Of a stretch of 64,000 nt of DNA, positions 23,161-34,236 are shown in pieces. A program made the position numbers and the translations under genes. The stretch is from Apiospora phragmitis (Eukaryota; Ascomycota; Sordariomycetes; Amphisphaeriales; Apiosporaceae). Every line of letters starts with the position of its first letter. The stretch's first letter is position 1. The notes below the pieces were generated by a model. That model saw only the letters and a list, made by a program, of their open reading frames with translations, made no database searches and was not told where the DNA came from. The stretch spans positions 868,001 through 932,000 of the forward strand of contig JAQQWL010000009.1 of the NCBI GenBank assembly GCA_038363925.1, in the 5' to 3' direction.

Positions 23161-26100
23161 ACTGGTTTCTTGAACCCATGATTGAATAGGCTTGGTCATA
23201 TGGTGGGATTGTCCTCTCGGCCGAGTCGCTCATGAGCAGAGTGTGATGCGATTAGCAGGGCAGGCTGCCCAACAAGGCAAACCGGCTCGTTGCCGCCAGC
23301 CCCCCGTCTCATGCTAAAACATCTTGCTGAGACCCATGCACCGGGCCCCGACTAGTGGTCGCTTAGTGAAAAGCAATGCCGGCCTGTGATGATGGGGCTA
23401 AACAGCTGCGCCGCCGGAAGTGTAGCAACTGCCGACGAGCCCCGAGTGGGAAAACAAGCCCATTGAGGATGAAGCTGTTTCACAAAATGGGGGGGAAGTG
23501 GGACTCGGAGACGTCGCGGCACTCGACGATCATTGCGCCTTGTACGCTGTCATCGTCCGACTTTCCCAAGGTCGATACTCCGTAGCCAGTGCCCTGTTCT
23601 CCGTATGCACTTGAGCAATTAACAACCAACCAGGTATTGTGTTGGGATCTGTCGAGCGAAGAGACGTCGGCTCACTAGTAAGGTTCATAACGCCATCCAT
23701 AGTTCGCGGCCCAATCCATATACCATCCCATATCTGGGGCACGTTGCGACCCTGCCGCAACCGATGTCACTGGGCGAAACATGTTTATGTCCCTCCCATG
23801 GATCCATATACTATAATAGCTTCTGTATAATGTAATGTCAACGAATGAGAGAAATGAGCAACCTGATTACGTGTTTTGTAGAGTAACTGTACCTGATATT
23901 GAATTCCCTTTGCGAATGAGTTGCCCAAATCGAACTAAGGCCAAGCAAATGTCCGAGAGTGGGGTCGACAATAGAGGAAATAATCCTGTACGCACGTGGG
24001 CGTGGGCTAGCGACGCAAAGTACAGTACGTGCGTCCACCGGGCAAGCTCAAGCTTTCAGCTGCTTCAGGGAATTGGATGACCTTGACCACCTTAGAAGAA
24101 AAAAGTACGATGGATGTAGTAGTGTGCATCTAGCCTTTTGATGATGATTATTTACTCTGGGCGATTCCTCGTCTGCCTCTTGCCTGTGTCTGCGCGGACC
24201 GGTTTCGAAGATCCATCCACCATAGTGCCAGAATGCTCCTGGAGAGGAATGGTTCATGGTTCAGCCATGTTGGCGATCATGCCCCAAACCAGAACCCCAG
24301 CGCTCCCCAGAAGCAGCTTGCACTGTCCGCCTCACAATGTGCCAAACCTGGAAAGAACCGAGACTCCCAGCAGAAATCCCCTCTCCGGCCGTTGTCAGCG
24401 GTCGGATCGCCCCTGATGCCTGATTAAGGATACCTACAAAAGTCGCCCATCCAAGGCTCGATGTGGTGCTGCAACAGTTGGATGGTATCATCAATTTTGG
24501 AGCAACGTATATCGGCCCCACCACCACCTGTAACCGACCACTGATCACAGTCCCTTGGTGGTTGCAATTGGACACTCCCCCATACCTATCAATCACTATC
24601 ACGGGCCGTTGGATGCTTTTATTCGCCAGAGCTACGGGTACTCCTACACTCAAGTGGTGCTTTTCTGTCAACCTTAGTCGAGCCCAGTGCATATGCACGC
24701 ACTCGACATACCTTTTACATACCACCACGACCGGGACCTATGGTACTGGTTTACCCCTCATTGATACTTGCTCTTCCTGGCGCTACGCTGAGACAGCATG
24801 GGGATGGCCTGATCATGGTCGGTCCTCGACGAACTGACGGGGTACACAGCCGTCAGAAGAAACGTTTCTGCTTTTTTTTTGGACTGGAGATCTGAGACGA
24901 TCTCTGTCCAGGCACGTATTTGCCTTCCCTCCCCGAATCTCTCCCTCGGTGGCGCTGCCCGGGTACCCGACGGATCTGATACATCAAATTCGCCTGCAGG
25001 GAGAGCCATTTGATATCTGATCTGACCTGACGCCCTGCCTTGGGTAAACAATAAACAAATAACCAACTTATTCACGTATTGGGGTTACAGGTAGCACGTA
25101 CGGAGTAGGTCGTAGGATCATTAATTATCATAGTTCAACGAACCAGGTTTAGCTGTGACTATGACAGAAAGAGACTCGAGACTGGATGGCGAGGGTAGCA
25201 ACCGGGCTCGAGCACACACCTTGCATCTGCAACTGCAACCAACCCCTTCCCCCAGCTGTCAGGGATCCCTTTCCTACAATAGTAGCCAATCCACCCTGAA
25301 TGGAACACTCGGTCAAGCGATAGGATAAGTGAAGCATCAAGTTTGCGCCAGTCTATTTTCCTCTGTTCTCTTATCAAAAAGCGACCTCGACGGTCTCGTT
25401 TCTGCTCTCTCGTCTCCTCTTCTTCCTTCCAAGGCTCGCTTCTGATTCTACAATATCTACTGGTATTTGTTATTGGTACAGAGTATATGTTTCCGACTTA
25501 TTTCACCTACGCTTGCTTTTATTAACTCAGTCATTTCCGCTTCTTCGACCGAGCAACATCATCATTACGCCGCGTGTTCAGTTGAATCCTGCCGCCGATT
25601 GGTTGTCCTTAGAGTTCAAGGCTTGGTTAGGACGGCCCGGCACGGATTTCCAGAATCTCGTTGAAGCTGAATTGGCGAATCGGGCAGGCGTGTTGACCCT
25701 CTAGGCCCCCAAGCCCCCCACCAAGACTACGGTACACGGTTACGGCTCATCTTAGTAGCACGAACACCCCCGGCACTACGGTGGAGGATCCTTGATATTT
25801 CTTTTTCCTTCATCCAAGTCCGTCCTTGGTTGACAAGCCCATCGCTACTTTCCGAGGCACACGGCAAGGGGAGGAGAGAAGAGGGAAATTGACAAGTGGA
25901 AAGAAAAAACGAAGGAAACAAAGAACAGAAAGCAAAACTTCCCCTCGCCTCCGCAACGACCCAAACCGGGAATTCCGGCGTTACCCATTCGTCATCTCCC
26001 GTCTCTACATACCTACTTATAGACGCGCATTCTTGCGAGGAAATCAAGTGGGTGGTTTCGTGTCACGTCGCATTCCTTTACCAGACTCGGGACGAACCAG

Positions 26101-26622
26101 ACTTGCACCGATCTTGGGAATCAGGCCAGTGTTTGACCAACACTGACGTTCTTACCTTTGTCGTTCCGTCATCAAACACCCACTTCATCCCTAGTGCACG
26201 CTTTGCGCCGCCGTGCATCGTTGGCGCACTCCACCATTGTCGAACACCGACCGTTATATTCTTTCGGTTATTAGTCAGGACCAGCCACGTCTTCCAAATC
26301 TTGAAGCTCCATTCTTGGAACCGGCGGCGCCCCGGGCACGCTTTAGAAACACCACGTTTCAGTGCTTGCTGCCTCTTCAGGCGCCTGGAAGCCTTTTAGT
26401 CTTCTTCTCGAAGGCTTTCCGCGATCCTTCTCGGCTTCTTACTTATTTTAGCGACTTCGCGCCTCGTACGGCTACAATTGGTCCGCCGCCTCTCCTTCGG
26501 GAAACCACGATACCCCTTCAGCGACCATTCTCGCAAAAGAAGAAGAATAATACACGACACTTTAATAACGAGAACAAACGAACTGCGACAATAGAAATAC
26601 CAATCAGTCTTTTCCCTCCGTC
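23161..26622. other. 3.4-kb gene-poor spacer
   Basis: No gene can be supported. Minus-strand ORFs at 23530-23760 and 24261-24728 have faintly protein-like stretches that could be remnants but match nothing I can name. From about 25.4 kb to 26.6 kb the plus strand is C/T-rich and is likely the promoter and long 5' UTR of the Ras gene. Confidence 0.45.
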
Positions 26623-27456
26623 ATGCACCCTACGTCAGATCCCCAACCCCCGGTTCCTATCAGCATAACGATATGTGGCGATGGCGGTTGCGGGAAGAGT
26701 TCCATCACGCTGCGGCTCGTCCGCTCGCAGTGGACCTCAGAGTACGATCCGACCATCGAAGACTCGTACAGCGTGACACGGCGTATTGACGGCAACAGCT
26801 ACCACCTGTCCCTGACGGACACGGCGGGCCAGGAGGAGTACCGGGGCATGTGGGCCTCGTCCAATCTGGGCGCTGACGCCTTCCTGCTCGTCTACGACAT
26901 CACCTCGGCCGACAGCCTCGATGCCCTTTCCTACTTCAACGATCTGATCGATATGGAGGCCGAGACGCGCATCGACAACGCGAGCCGGGCGCAAAAGGCC
27001 GGGCTGGGGCCCAACAGCCACCACAGCGTGGGAGGCGGGGCCGGCTCCGGCGCCCGCACCATCCCGCCGGTCAAGATCATCGCGGGCAACAAGTGCGACC
27101 TGCAGGAGTCGCGGCAGGTGCCGGCGGCGCAAGGGCTAGACTGGGCGCGGCGGCGCGGCTGCGGCTTCATGGAGACGAGCGCGCGGCTCGAGGTCAACAT
27201 CGAGGAGACGTTCGCGCTCATCGTGCGGCGCGTCGTCGAGGCTCGCCGCCTCGCCGAGCTCGGCGTCCTCGACAACACCGACATGGACCGCCGCGGTGTC
27301 ACCAAGCCCCTCACGCCGCTGGGCATTGTCCGAGGCGACCGCGACCGCGGCGATCCCGAGAAGCGCTGGCGCGGCTCCCGAGGGCCCCGGCTCGATACTA
27401 ATGGCGAGCGGCTCGGCCACGGCGGCGGCTTCTGGAAGAGTTTACGGTGCTGGTAA
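26623..27456 (+). CDS. Ras-family small GTPase with insert and atypical C terminus
   Basis: Single-exon GTPase of 277 residues, longer than the ~190-215 of classical Ras. G1 is GDGGCGKS (19-26), switch I YDPTIEDSY (41-49) with effector Thr44, G3 DTAGQEEY (66-73) with Gln70 equivalent to Ras Gln61, then NKCD and the ETSA box. About 35 residues rich in Gly, Ser and Ala are inserted before the NKCD strand, and a basic ~60-residue tail follows. The protein ends LRCW; a Cys is second from last, so there is no CAAX box. Membrane attachment must therefore be by other means or absent. Signalling role inferred from family. The start ATG is the first in frame after a long pyrimidine-rich leader. Confidence 0.9.
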   Translation: MHPTSDPQPPVPISITICGDGGCGKSSITLRLVRSQWTSEYDPTIEDSYSVTRRIDGNSYHLSLTDTAGQEEYRGMWASSNLGADAFLLVYDITSADSLDALSYFNDLIDMEAETRIDNASRAQKAGLGPNSHHSVGGGAGSGARTIPPVKIIAGNKCDLQESRQVPAAQGLDWARRRGCGFMETSARLEVNIEETFALIVRRVVEARRLAELGVLDNTDMDRRGVTKPLTPLGIVRGDRDRGDPEKRWRGSRGPRLDTNGERLGHGGGFWKSLRCW

Positions 27457-28598
27457 CGACTCTTCTTCGAATTAAGAAATTTAGAATTTAATATTTGTTT
27501 CCCTTTGGCTCGATAGAGCCTAACGGAAACACGACTGGAGAGTGCACCGATATATACAGGGGGAGAGAGTTGACAACGACGAACGGTTGGAGATCGGAAC
27601 CCATGAATGACGAGCCTGTCGAAATTAGCATGATGATATATATTTATTGGTCCAAGCCATTTCAAGCCTGATTGTTTAAGGGGTTGGCTGTTTATTGGAA
27701 CCCAACAGTATTTTGGGGAGCTGGAAAGAAAGCATGGCGAGGGGTTCGAGGAGGCCCTTTTCTTTTCCCTTATATTCCCCCAAGTCTTTTTTTTGTTCTG
27801 TTTTGAACTTGTGTTGGGTCAACACAACCATATATACCTTATATCCCCGGGGAGCCCTTCTCCTCCATTACTTGTATAGCGGCGTATTTTGGGCACACAA
27901 AGGCGAAAAGGGATACCCACTACTTACACGATGAACTTCTTGTTGGAGAAATGAATTGCAAATAAATCAGTCGAGATCAGATACAGTGAGAGAAGCTGTC
28001 TTTACATGCTTCCTTTTGAAGCAGCAGCCTCAGAAGAAACCAGGTTTCCAAGTATATTGTCAAATTACTTCATGAGTGATGGGTGAAATATGATTTCTGG
28101 TGATAATTGTATGCTTGCTTAAACAGACTAAAGTTTGAAACGGGGTCTCGTACACGTGGGGGACGTTTAAAGTGGTAGAAAGGGGGGCGTGGACCAACTA
28201 GCTGGAGTCACTAGGATGGGGGTTGCTGCATCTTGTCTTTAGGGATATTAGCTGAGGGTTCGGACAGTAGGCAGAATGAATTGAATAAGTCAACCATTTC
28301 GAAGCTTTGAAATGTAATGCATCGGAAATTCAGTCGTCTATCTACTCTATCTATAATAATGCAGTTCCATCCCAACTCTCGAACCCAACCCTCCAGGTAC
28401 TATTTATTTCTCTCAAGACTCGGAACACCCGACTTTCCAAAATACAAAACGCAGCTTGCCTTGGACAAGATAATGCGATACCCTCTCCCTAGCAATGATT
28501 AAAGAATAGACGAAAGATGAAAAAGAAGAAGAAAAGAACAAGCTCCATCATGAACCACCCAAAACCAAGACCAAAGCCCCTATTCCAACAGCCGCCCA
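27457..28598. other. Intergenic spacer between convergent genes
   Basis: 3' regions of the Ras gene and the aspartyl protease. Only short random ORFs. Confidence 0.5.
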
Positions 28599-28833
28599 CT
28601 ACCCTTGCAAAACACCCGTGCTCCGCTCCGCGCCGGCATACACAGACAACGCCATCGCCGTCGGCACGGATCCCTGCGCCACCACTGCGCAGCTCGGCCC
28701 TGCACATACAGCAGCCGCCGCAACTCCATTGCTGCCACCACTGCCGCCGCCGCCGCTACTACTGGACCCTCCAGTACTCACATCGCCACCACCGCTACTA
28801 CTACTGAAGCTACTACTGAAGCTACTACTGAAG

Positions 28834-28873
<40 letters not shown>

Positions 28874-31563
28874 TGTACGGCCCAGACCCACCGCCAGCCT
28901 GTACCGCAGGCGGCAAGACCGTGCCAGTAGGGGAGAAGCCAACGTTCCCGCTACCACCGAAACCGCCAGCAGTAGTGGTTTCCTGCACCGTCTGGACGAC
29001 GGTCTGCAGCGCCGCCGCCGTCATGGTCACCGTCCGGTACTCGGTGTACATCTGTGTCGTCGTCATGCCGACGGTGCACCCGGCGCCGCCGCCGGGCGGG
29101 CACGACGTCACGGCAAAGGTCGACGTGTGGCACTGCTCCGTCACCGTGACGAAGACGGCACCGCCCTGAGGAGGCGGCGATCCCCCGGCTCCTGCGGCTG
29201 CTGCCCCTGCTGGGCCTGCGCCTCCCTGCGCCGGAGCTGGGGCGGGGGCGGGGGCTGGTGTAGTGGTGGGCTTGATGGTTTCCTCGGGGCAGATGGTGGT
29301 TACGTAGACGCTGGTGCACGTCGTGACTTGGCCGGGGAAGCAGGCCAGGCCGGAGGCGCCGGTGGCGGTGGGCAGGCTGTCACGGTGGTGACGATGAGCC
29401 TGGTCACGGTGCTGGTGATGGTCCCACTCACGATTCCGATTCCGGCGATTCTGGCGGTTCCAGTAGCATCAGGAGTAACAAGGTTGGGATCGGGAGTGTT
29501 GGTGCTGCCTGTGGAGGGTGCCGAAGAGGTAGCTGAAGGGGATGCAGTAGTAGCGCCGCTGCCGCCGACCGGCACGGCGCTGGGGTCGAGTCCGGGGTCA
29601 CTGAACGGTACAGAAGTAGAGGCACTAGCCCTCGATGATATACCACCAGTCACCGACGACGACGCCGCTGGGGTAGTCTCCGGGACAGCTGCTGCTGTTG
29701 TTGATGCACTAGCAGTATCGGTAGCAGAATTAGAAACCGAAGCAGGCCCAGCCGGGTTGATAGTAGGCCCCACGCGACCATCCAACCCCGAGCTCGTCAC
29801 CTCCCCGCCCGCCAGCGTGGCGCTGCTCGTGCCCCCGGGGGTATTCCCGCCCGCACCCCGGCCGCGGCACAGCTGTCGGGGATAGCGAGCACCGCGTCCG
29901 TGTCCGCCGGGACTGAGACCAGGCTGCTGCCGCCGCCGCCGCACGCGACGTACTCGGCCAGGTACAGCGCGTCCGAGTCCTGGTCGAAGACGACGTACGC
30001 GCCGCGCAGAAAAGTGTCGCCCAGGATGTGGACGCTGACGCTGTTGTCGTACCAGGCGCCGAGGTAGCAGTTGTCGTTGCCCGCGTTCCAGAAGAACTCG
30101 GAGTAAGGGAGGTTGATCGTGACGTCCGAAGAGGAAGCGGCGGTGTTGGAAAACGAGGTCGCGAGCGAGAACGAGACGGTGCCCGGCTGCTGCTGGTAGG
30201 GAAGATGGCACCTTGTAGCCGCCGTTGCCGTCGGAGGTGTCGCCTGGGAATTGCGCGGCGAGGGCTTCGACTAGGTCTTGTGGGAGCAGGGAGAGCGTCG
30301 TGCCGCTGTCGACGATGATGGGAAAGGGGTTCGTGGTGCTCAGGACGGGGGTGGTGGTTTGGGCCGTTGGGGGGCGGTGGGCGAGGCCGGTGAGGAGGAC
30401 CGTGTAGTGACTGGGGGAGAGAATCTCAAGGTCAGCAAACTGTCGATCTGTAACGCAAGCAGGACAGCCTTGAAGGGGGTATAGTTTGAAGATTGTTATT
30501 GGGAAACAGTGATGGCAAATGGGTAACTTACGCATCAGAAGGGTCGGTCGCCACCTTCATCAGGTTTCCGGCGTACTTGTTCGTGTCCACACCGCCGAAG
30601 ACGATCTCGCCGCTGATGACGGCGGCGGGCTGCCCCTGCGACCCGAGGTCCATGCTGAAGAGGCGGCTGTTGGCGTACCCCTGGGCGACGACCGAGTCCA
30701 GGACCGTGTTGTAGTTGAGGAAGCCGTTGCCCTTGCCGCGGGCCAGCCCCATGATGCCGAACCACACGAACTCCAACATGTTGGCCACGCCGAGCTGCTG
30801 GTCGGTAATCTGGGCCCCTATAATAAGCAATGGTCGTGGTCAGTACGCGATCTCTGCCAAACAGGGTCCGTCTATCCCCTATTACTCAGTAGTAGATAAG
30901 TAGGTAACAAACATACCAGAAATGAAGATGTCGTCCGTATAATACGTCCCCGAGGCGTTGCCCGAGCCATACTGGATGGAAAACGCCTGCTCGAGATCCG
31001 TGGCCGTGGACGACTTGGTCGGGTCGTATTGTCCGAACGCCTGGCAGAAGTCGGCGACGTTGGACTTGGCGCAGTCCGGGTCGACCCAGAGCTCGAAGGA
31101 ACCCGTATCCAGGAGTATGTCCACATTCTGGGGGCTGGTCGACGTGCCGACCGTTACTGCAAACAGCGAGAGGAAGATGTGAGTTCTCTTTCGTTCGCAA
31201 TATAGTAGGTAGGTAAGGTAGGTGGGTAGAGAGAGCATGGTCATATCAGAAGGACAAGAGCATGTTGCTTGCTGCACTTACTTTTTCGGCGAGGTAGGCA
31301 GCGCCGTAAACGCCCAGGACGTTCGTCTTGAAGTACCGCCTCTGCACGCTCGTAGCGGCTCCGGCTCGGCTGTCGACTCGCTTCAGAGGTATGGAGAGGA
31401 GCTCCGTAGGGCCCGTAGGTTTCGTCAAGTTCCCCGGCGCAGGCGTAGCTGCCGCCGAGTGGTTGTTCGACGCTGTGCTGCTGCTAGTGCCGACATCTTC
31501 CCCCCAAGCACCGGATACTAATGAGGCGAGCGCGCAGGCGCCTATCACACGAGAAAGAGCCAT
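28599..31563 (-). CDS. Aspartyl protease (pepsin/yapsin-like) with long Ser/Gly-rich tail
   Basis: Secreted or cell-surface aspartic endopeptidase. Exons (minus): 31563-31282, 31156-30917, 30817-30532, 30410-28599. A signal peptide (VIGACALASLVSGAWG) is followed by a propeptide, the first catalytic DTGS (in DILLDTGSFELWV), the flap region, FGGVDTNKYAG, and the second active site DSGTT. Then come ILGDTFLRGAYVVFD and a ~450-residue Thr/Ser/Pro/Gly-rich tail with Cys pairs, a poly-Ser run and a weakly hydrophobic end, suggesting a wall- or GPI-anchored form. Four phase breaks are seen: the exon 1/2 junction (T run 31282-31286), near 30206-30212, at 29856-29859, and near 29371-29383. The catalytic half is certain; the tail reading is less so. 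Confidence 0.82.
28797..28869 (+). repeat. 12-bp repeat and (CTG)11 microsatellite inside the protease tail
   Basis: Three copies of GAAGCTACTACT-type 12-mers (from 28806) run into eleven CTG units at 28837-28869. On the minus strand they encode Phe-Ser3 repeats and a poly-Ser run, so unit changes would alter tail length in frame. Confidence 0.85.
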
Positions 31564-32225
31564 AGTGATGATGATGGTTGTTATTTTCGTTGCGGTTCTC
31601 GATGTACGTCGGCAGCACCACTGGTCGCCGCGTAAGTTATAATAGTCAACATTATCGCGACCGGCCTTCCTGAACAACGCAAGATATACTGCTTGAAGGG
31701 GGCCCCCCTGTGGAATTTGAAGCTATAGCCCCAGTGACAATACCAAAAATGCGGAAAGGCACTAGACGCTTCGTTTCTAATTGAAGTAAGACATTTTTAG
31801 CAGGTTGAGACATCGATATTCAGGTACCAGGAACTGGCGATCCATGGTTTCCACATTCCAGCCAGCCCTGGCTGCATCAGGAATCCTTTTGGCGTATTCA
31901 TCTACGGTCTTTCAGGAGTCTGGTCTAAAGTATTGGCACCGCCCCTTCAAACACCCCTTCCCGCGTATCCGATAGAGAAAGTTGATGGGCTGAACACGAA
32001 AAGCGCGTTCTGGGTGAAGAGGGAGATTTCTAGACGTAGCAATTAGCAAATAGTGAAGGATTGAGAGTCAGTGTATATTATCGAATCTGAAAATAACCGT
32101 AAAAGGCAACAGAGCAGAAACCATCTACCTCTATCAGAACCCCGGGTCCCGTATCAAATTCTCAGAGAACGCCTGATGTTCGCTTCCCACTTTGAAATGC
32201 GCCCAAAACTCCAAATGCGGTTTAT
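31564..32225. other. Intergenic spacer
   Basis: Promoter of the aspartyl protease and 3' region of the AMMECR1 gene. Nothing else seen. Confidence 0.5.
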
Positions 32226-33082
32226 CTATGCCTTTCCTTGAGATTCGACCCAATCCCTCCATTGCTTGTACTCAGGGTATTGCACGTGTTCCTTCTTCCC
32301 TGGTAGCGAACGACCTTGAGGTCGACGTCCTGCCACTTGTCCTTCTTGCCCACCCAACCCGCCTTCCGCATCAGGCTCACCAGCGTCTCCTCCTTCGTCC
32401 AGCCCTGTTCCGACGCCACGTCCGGGAGATAAGTGGCGCCGTAGCGGCGGCCGCGGTCGGTGAAGCTGATGCGCAGGCCGTGCGTGCCGAACTCCCAGTC
32501 CATGGCGTCGTCGCAGTCCTCGAAGTCGGTCAGGAGCGTCACGGCGACCTCGAGCGTCGGCAGCTCGCGCTTGGAGATGGGGTCGAAGCGCATGTCGTGG
32601 ATGGCGGACGTGATGGCGTACGACGACAGGCCCTCCTCCAGCTCCTGCGCCTCGAAGGTGCCGATGCACCCCCGCAGGTTCGTGTTGCCCGACCGTGCCG
32701 AGACCGTGTTCCAGGTGACGAATAGGGGCGACTCGGTGAGCGGGGCGGCGCGCTCGGTCTCGGTCTCGAGGGAGGACATGGACGTGTCGGGCGTGTCGGT
32801 GGCCAGCGACAGGCTCGAACCCGAGGAGGGCGAGGAAGGGCCGCTGCTGGAGGACGACGTTTTGGCTAATCGGCTGAGCGCGGGGATGCGCTTCTTGATG
32901 GCACCCATCTTGGAGCCGCCCGTGTCGGATTCGGTCTGGCCATCCTGTCCAGTAGGGGTGTTGTCGGCTTCGCAGAATTCGGCGTAGAGTTTCTCGATAT
33001 CTTCTAGAGCCAACGACTTGCGTCCGGCAAGATGGGCAGCCAGAGACTCGAAGCAGTAGAGGCAGTGTTCGACCGTAGCCAT
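32226..33082 (-). CDS. AMMECR1-domain protein
   Basis: Conserved eukaryotic protein with an AMMECR1 domain, whose biochemical role is not established. Single exon. The N-terminal helix pair (EHCLYCFESLAAHL) is split from the rest by a Ser-rich insert (about 45-115), and the family signature LRGCIGTF is at residues 136-143. Further family segments are DMRFDPISKRELPTLEVAVTLL, GLRISF and YGATYLPDVASEQGWTKEE. A missing C in CCC at 32298-32300 shifts the frame after VVRYQG; read in the next frame the C terminus is KKEHVQYPEYKQWRDWVE, the expected family end, and the stop is at 32226-32228. Total 285 residues with the correction. Confidence 0.92.
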
Positions 33083-34236
33083 GATGAGGTTGCTGACGTG
33101 GGCGGGGTTCCAGCGCTGTCGGATTCGGGTGAGACAATACCAGGCAATCTTTCACCTAGCGACTTGAAGATGGAGGATGAAGATCTGGGCACGCGGGAGA
33201 TGGATCGAGCAGGTTGGAGGTCTTTATTAATCAGGCAGGCAGGCAAGTAGTCCGAGACGGCGTCTTATTCCCTGGAGTGTAAGTCAGCCCAAAGGCCAGT
33301 CACGCACTCACCCCGCTCTGGCTCTGGCTAAGCCTCTAAAAGGCGGGTGGAGTTTGTGGTGATAAGGAATCCCTGTAGTGGTTACTTATCCACGAACCTT
33401 GGGGGAACTGGGCTGCATGCTCCGATGCTCGTCCAGCTGCCATTGAATTTGGACAAGCTCTAAGCGTCGTCGTTTTCAGCAGTAGATGCGACCCAATCAA
33501 TCTGGTCGAATGGATGATGTTAGATACTCGCCTAACTTGGGAGCAAAGCAATATAGTTTACAGTACTGCTTGGCTAGACTCGCTTCATCCCGCGCTGCTG
33601 AGTAGAGTGATGGTGTGATGGTGGTCGGAACCTGACTAGGCACCTAGAATTCAGGCCATCATGGGTGACATTTGCGTGCGTGTGTACATGCATGACTGAA
33701 TAAGCAGCACAGTTACTATACAGTTTTATAGGTCAAATGCCATTATCCATATCGATATTCCGTAGATCATTCAATTTTCCCAGAATTATCATCTGTAGCG
33801 TATGTACTTATTTATGTATGACCTACATGACATACATAGCAGACCCTGATGTTCTTAGAGCCCATCCGCCCACTCTAGGCCATCCCGACTGCCCCGCTAA
33901 TGACAGCGGCCCATCACCGCATGGGCAGAGCAATTGGTGGGGAGTCGTTCGACTAATAAAAAAGACTTTGAACGACACAATACCATTATAACCAGATCGA
34001 TCAACACGCACTGCATGTGGGGAAGAAGATAGGCAGCCCCAAGAATACAAGTACGTTCAATGTTGAATTAAGTAAGCATATGCCTGCTTGACTTCAATGT
34101 TAGCTGAGACCACGCTTCCTAGAGGTTAGCTTAGCTCACCAACGGTTTTCGTAAGAAAACGGTTGGGCCTTACGGAGCACCTACCTTAACTTTCGCGGTT
34201 CCTCCCCAATCTTATCATCGGCAAGGTGCAAGCACC
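33083..34236. other. Intergenic spacer, divergent promoters
   Basis: Lies between the AMMECR1 start (minus) and the Rieske-DUF455 start (plus). The right half is AT-richer. No gene seen. Confidence 0.5.

Noticed and set aside
28605..29885. 426-codon plus-strand ORF with Ala/Thr/Gly-rich product
   Set aside because: It lies opposite the tail of the aspartyl protease; the repeats generate open frames in several directions.
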